DNA of 64,000 nt from Nautilus pompilius (Eukaryota; Mollusca; Cephalopoda; Nautilida; Nautilidae), in NCBI GenBank assembly GCA_018389105.1, contig JACATO010001097.1:186001-250000 (forward strand), given 5' to 3'. The notes under the pieces were generated by a model. That model was not told the origin of the DNA. It worked only from the letters and a program-made list of their open reading frames with translations, and did not search any database. The position numbers and the translations under genes were made by a program. Shown here one piece after another: positions 22,131 to 35,713 of the stretch. Within the stretch, counting starts at the first letter, position 1. Every line of letters begins with the position of its first letter.

Positions 22131-23027
22131 GGAGCGTGTTCAGCTTAAGGAATCTGTATTGTCTATTTAGGAGCATGCTGGGCTTAAGGAATCTGTATTG
22201 TCTATTTAGGAGCACGCTGAGCTTAAGGAATCCGTATTGTCTATTTAGGAGCACGCTGAGCTTAAGGAATCCTTATTGTCTATTTAGGAGCACGCTGGGC
22301 TTAAGGAATCCGTATTGTCTATTTAGGAGCACGCTGGGCTTAAGGAATCCGTATTGTCTATTTAGGAGCACGCTGGGCTTAAGGAATCTGTATTGTCTAT
22401 TTAGGAGCACGCTGGGCTTAAGGAATCTGTATTGTCTATTTAGGAGCACGCTGGGCTTAAGGAATCCGTATTGTCTATTTAGGAGCACGCTGAGCTTAAG
22501 GAATCCTTATTGTCTATTTAGGAGCACGCTGGGCTTAAGGAATCCGTATTGTCTATTTAGGAGCACGCTGGGCTTAAGGAATCCGTATTGTCTATTTAGG
22601 AGCATGCTGGGCTTAAGGAATCTGTATTGTCTATTTAGGAGCACGCTGGGCTTAAGGAATCTGTATTGTCTATTTAGGAGCACGCTGGGCTTAAGGAATC
22701 CGTATTGTTTATTTAGGAGCACGCTGAGCTTAAGGAATCCTTATTGTCTATTTAGGAGCACGCTGGGCTTAAGGAATCCGTATTGTCTATTTAGGAGCAT
22801 GCTGGGCTTAAGGAATCTGTATTATCTATTTAGGAGCACGCTGGGCTTAAGGAATCTGTATTGTCTATTTAGGAGCACGCTGGGCTTAAGGAATCTGTAT
22901 TGTCTATTTAGGAGCACGCTGGGCTTAAGGAATCCGTATTGTCTATTTAGGAGCACGCTGGGCTTAAGGAATCTGTATTATCTATTTAGGAGCACGCTGG
23001 GCTTAAGGAATCTGTATTGTCTATTTC
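22131..23027. repeat. 39-bp minisatellite, 23 copies, with 234-bp higher-order period
   Basis: Exactly 23 units of 39 bp, each starting ggagcacgctgggcttaagg and ending in ctattta; the last unit's final base is replaced. Units differ at a few sites (cac/cat, ggg/gag, ccgta/ctgta/cctta). The rare cctta variant recurs at about 22271, 22505 and 22739, that is every 234 bp or six units, and the neighbouring variants repeat in similar order. Because 39 is a multiple of three, a 307-codon + strand frame (13-residue repeats such as RSTLGLRNPYCLF) and several - strand frames stay open. They are by-products, not genes. The array lies inside the long gene B intron. Confidence 0.97.
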
Positions 23028-24386
23028 CGACAAAACTCAATGGTATCGTTCGTCTTTAGCACTTTATACAATAAACCAACACAAGTTTGCATTACCAGCG
23101 GTCTGTGGAGAGTAAATTCGGCTCTCTTAATTCTTCCACGTCAGTTGTGGTGTTAGTTTTCCTACGAAGTCCAGCTGCTTCTCATAATAGAAATCTTAAA
23201 GGTGAACCATCCTGTTTTTCTTTCTTTTAATTATTTTTAAGAAAAATATTAAGCCAAAATTTTTTCTATAGCTTTAATTTTCATTTATTTTGGTATTGAA
23301 ATTTACTGAATTGCAACAAGAGTTTTAAAAATGAATTTTTTTTAAAAAAAATTAAATCAACAGCATTTGTTTTGTTAATTTTTGTTAAAATAATTGCTTT
23401 CAGCAATTCTAAAGAAAAAAAAACTTGTTTTCTTTTTCGTAATGATTATTTTGTTGTAGAATTTGAAGAATGTTATTACATATGAGAAGTGTTAGGAATT
23501 CAAAGTGGCCTAGGAAGGGTTACACAAACATTTAAACTAAATAGGAATACTCTGAAAAAACCGCTGAGCTCCTCAGCATAATGTAGCACCAAATCTACTA
23601 CCGGTATTAATGATGACTCTTTTTTTGTTAACAAAGAAACAAAATAAAAACACAAACAAATAACTGGTTCATTAGATTTCAGCATACATTTACTAGGATG
23701 TCTTCCTGTACGAAGGGCCTCCGGACGGAAACCGTCGGTTCGATGCTAGTGGGGGAGCCTGATAAAATCCCGTATCATTTAGACCCCTGACTTAGAAAAG
23801 GAAACTGCGATTACGGACTTGATTTTAACCTGGGTTCATTGGCTTGCATCCAACCTGGCTGATAGGGTGATCTGGTGTATGACTATGTCTGTACTGCAGT
23901 TTGGCGTTTTTGCATATTCACACTCTCTAAAAACACAACACCCAGCTGTGTTCGCCATGGCATAAGAACCACGAACGACGCGTGAAAATGGGCAGATGTG
24001 AGGGTTTGAATTTCCGTCCTAGATGACGCGACGTCACATGACATACAGGTTCTCGTCAGTGTCTGGTACAGGCTACTCCTCGCTATGGCACACGAATTAA
24101 AGCGAGCTGCTTCAGGGACAGCCATGTACGTTGCATCCTCGCCGCTGAGATGCCGTTTTTTCTCTTTCCTCCCTTGTTGTAGCGATACGGCAGACTGTTG
24201 AGAAGTCTCCGCCAAGCGAGTCTATGCTGGTGGGGGCGATCACTTAGGGTAGAAATTAGACTTGGATCGAACCATGATAGGTCTGCACCGAGAAAACTTC
24301 TGCTTTAATAACTGCAAGGCACAGGGTAGTGCTTACATGTTTCTGAGTTTCCAGATTTTTGTTCGAAACTCCCAGTTTACTGCGCC

Positions 24387-24411
24387 AAAAAAAAAAAATA
24401 TATATATATAT
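24387..24411. repeat. A-run plus (TA)n composite microsatellite
   Basis: About 12 A followed by a (TA) run in the gene B intron, the same architecture as at 18424-18456. Confidence 0.9.
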
Positions 24412-27400
24412 CACTGCTCGACAGCTACCCACACAGTGATGCTGACAACTGCCGGATATGTTGCGCTCTCGGACTGGCGAATTGTAAACCCTTCGTGTGG
24501 ACGACGGATAAACAGCAAACTTAGTTATCAACCAATGGCGAATTAAACGGTAGTTCGTTTGTAAGAACGACTTTTGTTCCGTATCTTGTTAGAGATCCCT
24601 GTGTAAACGGGTGACGTATCAGGAGGGCTCCGTAGGCCATCCGATGTCAACCTCTTGAAGCTAGTGATTGGATGTACTGGTGCATAGAGTGTCTTTGCAC
24701 CATTTTCGAAACTGAGTTAATGGATACTGAAGCTGCATTATAGCACCTGGTTGGCCAGACGTAGCCTATCCGGAAACTCCCCGTATTAGTTACCCATCGG
24801 CTCTCGAAATATTTGGTTTTTGTCAGTCATTTTCTGGTCATAATAGTTCCTCTGTAAAGAATGTCCTTTTTCTTTAAAAGTAAATTGAAAAAAAAGAAAT
24901 TTTTAAATTTACAATTTGATTCGCCTGACAGCCCTGTGAGTTTCTAGGTTGTGTCTTTGTTCTCTAACGTTCGTGATGATGAAGCGCACCAGGTACTGTT
25001 CTCAAACAACACCGTTCCTAACTGTCGATCTCTTTTCTAGAGTCTTTTAAGACCGTCAGCGCCAATAAGATACACACACAAACAAATATTTGGATTTTCG
25101 TAGCAATTATTCTCTCCTCAGTGAGCGAGCAGTTTGGTCTTCTCTAGTTTAAAGAGCTATTCCAATCTGTGATTCTTAAAAGCTCGCTTAAAACGAAACG
25201 TTTGTCAAATATTATGAAAGATATCACAGATGGCAAATGTATTCTTGGCATTTATTCTATCCCATTTAGCCGTGAGCACGTTTTTCGTCGGTCAGACACA
25301 ATCTTTTTAAAAAATATTACGGTCTGTGAGAGCAGAAATTCCGTCCATGAGGGTAATTATCTCTAATCTGCGTTGGCTTTTCATATGTTAACGTGAACCA
25401 TAACAGCTTGGCCTGAGAGCAATTCTTAGCGGGTGGATCCAATAAAAACAGAGAGAAATCAAAAGAACCTACACGGTAATGTTATTAGTAGAAAGAGAGC
25501 CTTAGAATTCACAATATTTGGTTTTTCTTTTCTAAAGCAAAAAAAAACAGTTATACACTTAGATTAGGAAAAAGTTACGCGCAGTTAAATAGTTCCGTTC
25601 ACAATTCATCGATCATTTTCCACATTAGGTTAACTTCGTGACCTTTCATTTCTAAGTAAAAAAAAAGTCTTCGAGGGTTTATACCCCCCCCGTTACTTAC
25701 GGTGGTGTTTCATTCCAGTCTAAAGATTGCACTACACCCGAGGAATTTCCAGGAATATTCAGCGGATCGGAGTAGTGGCGAAGAAGGTGAAGCGTATCTC
25801 TGACTGGTTGATCGTCGTTAGCGTCGACTCATTCTTTGCTTTCAAGCCGGTACGAAGGCGCATCATCTCGCTCTAATCGATTAGCTATCTTGTTTTCGAA
25901 GAAAAATCAGGATGTTCTCTGGCAATCCACCGAGCTGCGAAACATTGCCTCTGCTTTACAGATACAAGCAACACCATAGTAACCCCAAAGACGTACAACT
26001 GGTTTGGGAATCAACTATGCATCACGGAAGTCGAACTCATCATGACCTCAGACATCACAGGAACATCAGTTCCTCTAATTTTCTTTACGAGACCCGGAGA
26101 AGTTTCTTTTACGCGGGTCAAGAGACCAAAGCAACGGAATACCCTGGGGCTAAAGGACTCCATCTCCTTACCCGATCGCTGTCACCTGCTAGCTTTACCT
26201 GTACAAGATTTAGGCGCAATGATTGAAAGATTCCTCCCCACACCATAACGCTTCATTCAAAGTCAGACACAACCCACCCCGTTAACATCTGAGATGCAGA
26301 ACACTGTTTGTGGTGATGGCCAAACCAATCATTTCGCGGTTGGCTGAGTTGCATCAACAACTGGGGACTCATTCATTCATAAAGAGGTAATGGCTGTACC
26401 ATTTTGTTTAATGGTTACAAACAATATTTATATTTAAAGAAACGTTGTAAACATTTCAATGTAAACACCCTGGTCTGGTCGAATTCCCCCCTTTTTTATT
26501 CTGTAAGGGAACGCTTTATAAGACAGGATAGGGCGCGAGGCGCATGCGTAATGTTGTCTCGTCAACCCCAGCCTTTTTATAACCGTTCTAATGCGTTGCC
26601 AATGAAATAAAAAGCTAATAATAATAATAATAGTTTAGTCATGATACGGCTTCACGCATGAATAATCACAGATAACCATTTTACTGTAAACCTTGTTCAC
26701 ATATTATTTCGATGTTTTAAGACTATAGAAAGAATCCGAGTTTGGATTGCTCACGTGAAGGGCTGCTGTTGGAGGATGTCGGCTGGTGGGGTTAATTAAA
26801 TGAAGAGGAGGAGGAAGGGGAAGATTGAGAAGGGGCAAGAACCTCTTCCGGTGGTGCTGAAGCCGATGTTACCGAGGTCGATGAAGTTGCCTTTGGTTCC
26901 CTTTAGGCATTGATTTAAAAAAAAAAAAAACGGTCGAGAGAGGACCGTACAGAGGCTTCCTTCCTCTCATCATTAACGGCCTTGACCACGACTCCGCTGA
27001 CCTTGGTCCATCTGGAGATGTTAGAGTTCCGCCTCTCAAAACAGGCTAGGCCGTAATTTACTTAAAATGTCGGATTGCTGTTATGAATCCACAGCACAAT
27101 TTCTACCGCACATCGTCCTGGAGAGATGTACTTACCGCATTATTTCTGACCTTAGCTTTTAAGATGCTATGCAACTACAACGTTAAGTGTAATTTTTTTA
27201 GTGATACATTTAGCGGATGACTCTCAAGTCGCGAACGTTGAAAGATTTCGTAAGAGTGAGAATTGATCGAAAAGCATTTATCAGAGACAGGAATATATAG
27301 AAAACCGAAGAAAGGAAGGGGTGGGGAGATTCTCGATATAGGCGATTTAACTATACACAAAATTTAACATATTGGATTTTAGATTTCCAATAAGGGGCAT

Positions 27401-29562
27401 TGGGCCTTTCAGATTAACTAAGATTTCTGAGTTTGAACAGCAACAGATTCTTTTGTTCCTCTGCATCGGCATTTAGAAATACAACGGTTCGTAAGCATAA
27501 ATTGGCTGAAGTTTTTGCCCGGCTCGGAAAGTGCAAATCATCAACGTCCTTGAGGACACCATGATGTCAGGACGGCTTCATGTCCACCCTTTAATAGATG
27601 ATTTAAACTTCGCCCTAGTTTCTTTCTTACCTCTTCCATTGTTAATCAAAACGTATTGCGAATTCGCAGTAAGTCGCGATTGTTTCCATGGTGGTGGTGG
27701 TTGTTGTTACTGATCGTCTCCCGTGATCATAAACAAGGGCCGGGATCCGGGGGGGGGGAGCGCGATACCGGAGGTCGACACCAGGGTGCGCCCGCAGCGC
27801 TCCGACTTCGACCAACTCGACGAACCTAGCGAAATCCGCCTACCAGAACTCTTCACGTTTAGAGGTAAGAGAAAACCTCACTAAAGGACCGCCGGCGCAC
27901 AACATCAGCAAAACCCGAGGACAATTCCTCTTGGTGCTACACTGGCGATTTCGAAAGAGAACGGTGCAGTTCTCAGAACAGAAGCCCGAGGGGTAAAGCT
28001 ATGGTCGAGTTGCTCCAACAGGTGATAATCCCCACGCTAGAGGAACGGATTTTCCGAGCCGTGACGCGACTCTCCACCGATTCATCTCTGCAAGACTATC
28101 ATTTCCAAGATACTCCAAGTTTGTAAAACGTGTGAACAACTGCAAGACAGCAAAAAGCAACCGTCAAAGTTTACACGCCGTAATCTCTTCAAGTAATTCG
28201 AACGAAGAAGACGACGAAAGCTTCCTTCTTTTCGGAGAGCGTACTGAAAAAGTAAGAGCCTTCCTCCGTTCTCTCGTGTTTGGAAGCCCGCCCCACCCAG
28301 CTCATCCTTTTTTGTCTGCCTTCGTACCAGTGCTTTAAAAATGTCTCCATCTAGATGCGGATTGTTATTGCTTAAACGAACACGAACATTTAATTCTCGG
28401 TTAAATGCCAGAGAAGGAAATTAACAGCTAACCTGGCCTTTGTTATCGATATAATTCATCCATCGGGCCAGCTAGCTTTGATTTTGTATTGAGCCTTACT
28501 CGAGCATGACATTTGTTCGCGGAGGCAAATCCAGTTTATCGGACCCCTCCCCCCGGCCTACCGCCGTGAAGCCGTACGTTTTCTCCCTTTCAATTACCGT
28601 GGCGTCGCATAATTAAAGAAAAACCCCGGTAGCGATCTAAGCTCACCTTAATGGCCACTCCGAGGGGGGGGAAGAGGAAGCAAATCTCGCTAAACGCTTG
28701 ATCGATTGTTGGAGGGCTGCTTAATTTCTTTCGCCAGTTCGAATGGTCCGGGAATAATTGAACTTCCACGACCGAGAATACGTCAACTCTAAGACGGGGC
28801 CGAAGCGTTACGCTGGAATATAATGGGAAGAAGAAAAAAAAACAAACAATTCTTTGGGGGGGTAGCTATATCACCTGGCGTGGGCGTGAACTGTGCACTG
28901 GAATAATTGGATCCCGGTGAATCACGCGATGTATAGAAAAGAAGAAAGCACGATTGATTTGCGAGTATCGGGTAATAGCGAGAGCGTATTAACCAAAGAT
29001 AAGCTGTAGTCCATAATTCTGGTTTTATGAAGAAAGTAATGTGCTGTCTCGCATTATGTTGTTATAGTCCTTCTAATTCAAAAAAAAAAAAAAAAATAGA
29101 ATTTAATTTAGTAACGCAGTCGCATAACCATTACCGTATAGAGATTGTATATGGCCCCGTGTCGGTTCTGATGGCTGGGGCGTGTGAAAGAGCCAGCTAT
29201 TATTTAACACGATTACATCGAAAAATAGAAAATGGCGCCGCTGATCAGCCTTAAGCGGGTCCGGCAGATTAGTCGCCAACCCTTAGTACTGCTTATTTCG
29301 ATGTGGGAATTCAGGGTCATTTAACATCCAGAGAGAAGCAAAATTAAGGACAACCGCCATTGCTCGGAAAGACTTGACCGTGTGTGTGTCGTCTTATTGA
29401 AGGGTTTACGTTTGACGTCGTCGGGACGGCAGCTGCTTCCGTCGCGTTGTCACCCACCAAGACAAGTCGGATTTATTGATAGAGCCGATAATACCGGATC
29501 AGTATCGTCGTTTCCGTCGGTCCACGACATCGCGCCGAGGCGTGGCTGACAGTCTCGAACGT

Positions 29563-29595
29563 AGCGCGCGCGCGCGCGCCCCCTATCGGGGGGGG
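29563..29595. repeat. (CG)n tract next to a G run
   Basis: Alternating CG dinucleotides at about 29564-29579, then cccc and, a few bases later, a run of eight G. Alternating CG is the classic Z-DNA-prone sequence. It lies about 300 bases downstream of the gene B exon at 29878-30046, inside the intron. Confidence 0.9.
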
Positions 29596-29877
29596 TTCTA
29601 TTCATAGATCCGAAATGACGTCACTCCCATTTCCAGTTCCCTGGAATGAACACCAGATGGTAAACTTAGTCTTGAAACGAGGAAGAGGGGACGTTTCTCC
29701 TTTAGGAAAGAAATGACAATATTCGTACGGCTTACGGTTCATACCTAACAGACGGAACAATGTGCAATTTCCGAAAGGTATTGTATTACACAAGAATTCC
29801 TGCCATGACAAACGATGCAATTTTCTGAAATGAAACAGAAAAATTACCAAATTAAAGAACCATATCAAGTTACTTAC

Positions 29878-30046
29878 AGGTTCCCGACAGGATCGAAAAG
29901 CCACGGCCAATGAAATCACACGTCCCAGAAGCTTCGGAAAAGGCCTCTGTGAGGCTGGCAAAGAACGAGTAGGACTGTTCGCTACTGATTGGCTCTGACC
30001 AGTAGACCGTTGTCCCATACGTTACCTTTTCCGGTGCGTGGACCGA
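29878..30046 (-). CDS. TMEM272-like: Gene B (TMEM272-like), exon encoding the N-terminal cytosolic segment
   Basis: 169-bp exon on the - strand, acceptor tttttttttttttcag and donor gaacct|gtaagtaac, entering in phase 0 and leaving in phase 1. It encodes SVHAPEKVTYGTTVYW..., then SFFASLTEAFSEASGTCDFI and GRGFSILSGT. The latter aligns in character with gene A LLDQLRSARQQSKGMFDF...CMRILWSV and is followed by the TM1 exon in the right phase. Unlike gene A, no PPxY motif is visible; it could be on an upstream exon. The phase-0 upstream partner exon was not found, so the start of gene B is unknown. The assignment across a 10-kb intron rests on phase match and family pattern. Confidence 0.78.
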
Positions 30047-33000
30047 CTGAAAAAAAAAAAAACAACAACACAACAAAAAAAAAGGTAACTTGGATAATTA
30101 ATAACAGATAAAGAATTGAAAATGGTAATTGTATTTAATTTAAAATAGGGTTTCTTTTTCTACTTCATTGTAGATCGTAGCGTTCTAGTCTGCTGTGGCT
30201 TAGGGACCGACTTCGATCTCTGATGAGGCGGGCACCTGGTGATCTGGCAAATCTTTAGAGCTCGCCTACTCAGCTAGAAGTAACGATCGCATATCTTCAG
30301 TTAAAAGGTTTTAAAGACGGACTGGTACTAAAACTACGGAAACAGTTTAAGCATCGAAAAATGACCCTTGATTTAAGATGCCAGAGACGGCTGGATAAAA
30401 GACCGAAAGAATCAAGTTTGCGCTGTAAAGAGCGGGAATAAACTTTCTCGATGTCTGGACAAGGGAGAATACGAGACATCGGTATTGCGAACAGGATATC
30501 TATTAATAATTCTATCACATATGGGAACGATTTTCCCTTAAGGTATATTCTGCGACTGTGATTTTGCTATTATTCTAGAATGGACTTTTTCTCACGTTGT
30601 AAAGAGAAGACGCCATTATAGATTTTTTTCGTTCGGGTATTTGAATAAATCACATTCTTCTTGCTCTAATAATATGCATCTCTTCCTGGCCCCGGGGAGT
30701 TATTTCAGACGCCGTCGTAGCTGCAGCTAACGGAGATTGGAGACAATACATTCAAATACAATTACGCTTTTTCTGTATTCGTGCAGCAAGGTTTTGTACG
30801 AATACAAAGGAAAAACAAAACAAACAGAACAAAACAGGGATGCTTTTGTTGTTTATAGAAGCATAGATACAGATAATCAAAAGAAGCAGAAAGTTTTGTA
30901 CACTCTTCTTTGTACCTGAAATAAGCACCCAGCTGATTCCTAAAACCGATGTCACGTTTAACGTCTATCGCTTGGCGTCGCGAGCCGTTACCAGCTGGTG
31001 GGTCTGGACGGTCAGCAACAAAAGAAAATCGTTCCGACATCTAAGCTTCTCTGAAGTTGTCATTGTGCCCGTGTCTATTGCTACAATTGTAATCCTTCCT
31101 ATAGTACTACGTCGGCTTTTTAGTTCGCTTGCCAGCCCAGCATCGTTAGTTTTTGAACTGGGTAAAATACCTGGGGGGATCGGTGAGATACGGGACTCGT
31201 CTCTAGAGAGGAAGGTAATTAATATACGTCCATCCTGCGCCGAGTGATGCAGATCTGAAAAGGTGGAGCGCAAGAGTGCATCCCAGGCGATTTGTACAAA
31301 AGGTTAATAATAGCTGACCATAAATGCACTTGCGTTATATAGGCGGTCACTTTATTTAACTTGATCGAACCGGTTTCCTTTACAACAGCGTTAACAAAAG
31401 CAACAGAACAAAGCCGCGCGAGCCGCTTTACTAAGCTTCATCACGAGTCCTCTCTAAATAGCTAATCCACACACCTGCCAACTCGTGTATCCAAGGCCTC
31501 CTAATGAAAGCATCCCAGAGACAACGAGCAGACAATAATAATTAATGTCACCTGTCATACCCTCAGCGAAAAGTAATCGATCGATAGATCAATAACGGCT
31601 CTAGCTGGCGTATCACAAAACGTACATCCCTGAAGACAACACAGGCGAGCAGAGGATGGATTCCTGTAATTTCCGCATCGGTTCTTTTAATTTTGTTTTA
31701 ACAGCCCATTTTTGACTATGGATACGTCACCTGAAAGTTAGAAATCAAAAAAAAAAGAGAGAGAAGAAAATATCCGCTAACCGTTATCGAGACATGGCAG
31801 AAATTTTGTGAATTTCCTTTCTTGAAAGTAAAGAGATACTGGGGGGGGACAGAAAAACCTTAACCCAGAAATTAAAGCAGCTCTTCTTCCAACCGATTTG
31901 CAACAATCGAAAGTAGAACTTTGTAAATAATGAAAGACGAACCGCAGTTAAGGTGATCAGAAAGAAGAAGAAATGTACCAGCTTTTCAAAAAACTGCCTC
32001 CAGATAATAATTTTAAAAAATGCAGAAAACATATCAAGCAAGGGGGGGGACGACTGGAATGAGTGAGCATTCCTGATACGGACGTTAACTGGAAGGTGCA
32101 ATGCTGTATGATGCCTCTAAACAGTAGAAATCTGCAAGATTATATATAAAATATTATATTCTCTATTGTGTTGTCAGTGAAGTTGACTGGTGGTCGTCAG
32201 AAGAGTTTCGCTTTCGACTCACTAATAAGCGAAAGCATTGAAACTGCAGTTATGACAGTCGGCAGGGGTCATGGCCCAAAGTAAGGCGAAGTCGGACAAA
32301 AAGAAAAAAAAAGAGAAGGCTATGTTGGCGCCGTCAGATGCTTCCTGCTCAGTGCAACCCATCTATGACTAAAGGTTTATCATAGCAACCAACATCCGTC
32401 GACGTCATTAGATCTGTTGACTATAAGCCAAAGACCATGATGATAAAGAGGTGATTACCGGAACCATTTCGAGATAGGAATTTGTATTTTATGTGACGTA
32501 TATATATATATATATATCTCAGAGTTGATAATAAAATCCTCGTATTTCTCCAAAAGTTTCCGAATCCGAATTTTATGGAATCTTTGTGCGTGTGCACAAG
32601 TTGTAGTAGTGGACAGAGTCATAAACTTCTTGGGCGTCATGGACTTCTGTTATCACCGTTCATTATCTGCCATGTGAGCTGACCTTGATGCCAATAGACA
32701 AATGGTTGTTTGGCCTATTCGTTTAGAGATTTACGAATTAACTGTTGTCTGAAAATTGCGGTATCTACAATTAGCGATGAATTTTGTTTAAATATCAGTT
32801 CGATCGACAAACGCCAGATTATAGTTTCTAGCATCTTTGTAAATCGATTAATTATAAATGATTCTAAATTGTGAAGCAGCTATTTTTTAAAAAAAGACAT
32901 AAAATGAACCAAACCAGAGAAAGAAAGAAAAAAAACGACGTTAATCTCATATTTTTCCAGCAACCGCTGTCCCATTTATTTTAAAATTGTTCTCAGAGAT

Positions 33001-34039
33001 TATCTTATTATCCGGCTTACCAAAATCCATCATGGCGCATTTTGGCCTTTTGATTAAGTCTGGTTTCCGATACCTATGCCGGTGAGTGCAAAGGTCTGCT
33101 ACATTTTGAAGAACCTATAGCTATAGAATTCACACACACACACAACAAAGCAACACTTCACAAATATCCAGATAATTCTTTTTAAAATAACAGAAAACAA
33201 ACGGGTCCATTCCATCTTACGGAGATAAGAAAAAAGGTATAAGATCAAATAAGGAAAGGCCCAGCTTAGCCGCGCTGTTTACTGCGAGCACATCATTCTC
33301 CACTGTTTCCCGAAGACCATATAAGTGGTTAAAGCGCAGATCTGGAGCCGGGGTCAAACCTAGCCCCTAGGATGGCTTACCAACCGGCCAGTGAAGCCGG
33401 CCATGTTTATTGTTGTGCACAGGTACCCGCGCTCACTCGCGGAAAGTCTGTACCTGTACAGAGCTAGATAAAACGGGGGGTCCAGCTGTAGCCGTGCGAT
33501 TGGGAAGCACTCATAAATGCTATCATCGCTGGAACTGTCAATTAACAGGATTCTGCGGTTTGTCGGTAGGCCGTCCGCCCGTCTGGGTCAACGAATCGTT
33601 TCTGTTCATCGTGAGTAAAGATCGGTCGCTATCCGACAGAGGTTCCGATAAACAAGCAGCGTGTATCAGGAGAGTTCCTTCACCTTGCTATGAGACAGAC
33701 AGACTGAAACATTATACCAAAATTTGATGCTTTGCTATTAGTCTAAAATTAGAAAAAAAATCTTTGCATCTAAATACTGAAATTCAAAAAAATAATTGGA
33801 TAAATCTACTTTATCCCGTCTTTGTGCTACTTCTCATCACATTCCATTTGAAGACTGGTCTCTGTTCGTTCGTTTCCAACATTGGCAGCCATTAGTCCTA
33901 CACCTGGCAGAAGCGTGTGGACGGTAATAATTCGAAAGGGCACATGCCATCGGCTCCAATCGAACATTCAGACGTCAGTTCTTGCTTCCCCATCCCCCTG
34001 CGAGCCACTTCTGTTTAGTTGGTGATCTGACTTCATCAC

Positions 34040-34138
34040 TTATCGTTATCACTCTCTCTCTCTGTGTAATGACGTCATCTCTTTCTCTCTAATGACGTAA
34101 TCTCTATGTGCAATGACGTCATCTCTCTCTCTCTCTAA
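34040..34138 (-). repeat. TGACGTCA repeat, short array in reverse orientation
   Basis: Three units of (n)aatgacgtcatctctctctct alternate with CT-rich spacers, with one unit changed to tgacgtaatc. Read on the - strand this is agagatgacgtcattac, the same unit as the larger arrays at 39.5, 52.3, 56.5 and 62.7 kb. Confidence 0.85.
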
Positions 34139-35713
34139 CTGCTGCGTGCAGCCAAGCGGTCCCCAAAACACAGTGAGCCGAAACTCTCCTCAGCAATTTT
34201 CCTAGCTGGTGGCCCCTTTTCTCCCCTCCTTACTCAACAGGCCCCTCTGCTGTCTTTAGCTTCAAACATTTTTCTACAAATTCTAAACTAGAGTTTTTCA
34301 AAATATTTCAGAAAGTATTCCAGGTTAATACTCGCTAGTTAATCCACAAAACCTTCCAAGGATCCCTGTCTCCTCCGGTCGATCACGTTTCTTGGAGAAT
34401 GGTTGAGCTGGTCACAACTTTATTTCAGCTTTCTAAAAAATTGAATCGTTTCAAAGAGGATGCATTTATTGGATAGATTTTCTTCTGGAGAACAAATTTA
34501 TACCAAACCTTCCGATGACCCGGGTCATCTGCCCTCAATAATACTTCTTCCGGTCTTACGCTGTCCGGTGTTTCAACCCTTTCACTTTATTCTAGTACTT
34601 TCTTCACAGCAATAGAGCCCAATAAAATAAGAGCCTCCGGTCTGCGATATGATATAGTGCTGCTGTCATTGAACTGTGACGAGATGTGTGGAGCAGTCAG
34701 TGCACCTCTCGCTGACCTGCGTCCTTGACCTTGCACACTAGGGGTGAGGCCATGTTTGTTCATTCCCGATAACGTATGACGCACACCCTTAGGTAAAACA
34801 ACAAATGTGTTCTCGACTATATCTGTCTTTTTTAAAAGTCTGTTATTCCTTGACGTTCGTACCTGTCTTTCTTGCTAACACTATATCTTCACGGCCACTC
34901 TAAAACTCTCCCATAGGCACTATCGCCAATTAGAAACCATGTTAGACATCTGAGTTTTTCAAACCTCCACCGATCGATAGCTAAGGTGAATGTCACCGGA
35001 AGTCCACTCTTTTTTAGACGACAGATAGAAGGTAGAATACCTACAGCCCGTTCTGACGTAGGAGAGCAGGCCCTGGCATGCTCATTTGCTCTTGACAGAA
35101 TCACAATTCAAATAAAAGAAAGAAAAATCCCTAACGATCTTTATTAGGTATCTGTTGAAGCAGCCACAGAAACTGGTTTTCTTTTCAAAATAAAAAAATA
35201 TATATATAAATGTTCACTTTCGTAGTAAATCTTGGCCAGGTTTGAATTCACGCATCATACCAAGTGAGACATATAGTGCAAACATGCTTTCATGCCACTA
35301 AGAGGCTTTGTGACGACATCTAATCTTAGATTATCCCTTCTCTCAGTTCTTACGATGTGCTTCACGCTGTGAAGTTCCCCATTACCAGTTACTTGGATTA
35401 AAAAAAAAAAAATTTTAATATCACGCAATATAAACACCTTTCGATCAATCTAAGACTAATCTGTCTGTGTTGTGAAACGGAGTGATAGAATTAACATTAA
35501 ATGTTCGCAGGGTTGTTCCGGTTTTATAACGAAGTGAATTAACAGAAGCATGTTTACTGCCTTTTCTACTTTCCTCACTGGTTGACTCTTAGCACTTCCA
35601 GGAATCGAAATCGCTTGCTGATTTAAGCGAATGGTCGTACGATTAACCTTAAATATATTTTAAGCTCTAATTATCGATGAAAGAGATGTCTGGAGAGTGC
35701 GTTGACAAACCCA

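Larger units (their letters stand above)
19761..29877 (-). other. 10-kb gene B intron
   Basis: Large CpG-rich intron. It holds the 39-bp minisatellite at 22131-23027, an A-run/(TA)n composite at 24387-24411, several G runs (20918, 27749, 29588) and a (CG)n tract near 29564. No transposase similarity was seen. Open frames such as 20764-21414, 25912-26248 and 28132-28338 have no recognised domain and are left uncalled. Confidence 0.65.

Noticed and set aside
22131-23027. CRISPR-like appearance of regularly spaced repeats
   Set aside because: The whole unit repeats, with no unique spacers, and the sequence is eukaryotic; it is a minisatellite.
22136-23059. 307-codon ORF of 13-residue repeats
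   Set aside because: Produced by a 39-bp minisatellite whose unit is divisible by three. Frames on the other strand are open too, and it sits within a gene B intron.
25912-26248. Possible processed pseudogene with a coherent tail (SLPDRCHLLALPVQDLG)
   Set aside because: Two overlapping frames look partly protein-like, but no family was recognised and no junction was found.
33321-33370. tRNA-like fragment (agtggttaaagcgcag ... ggggtcaaacctag)
   Set aside because: Weak A and B box resemblance only; no cloverleaf could be built by eye.
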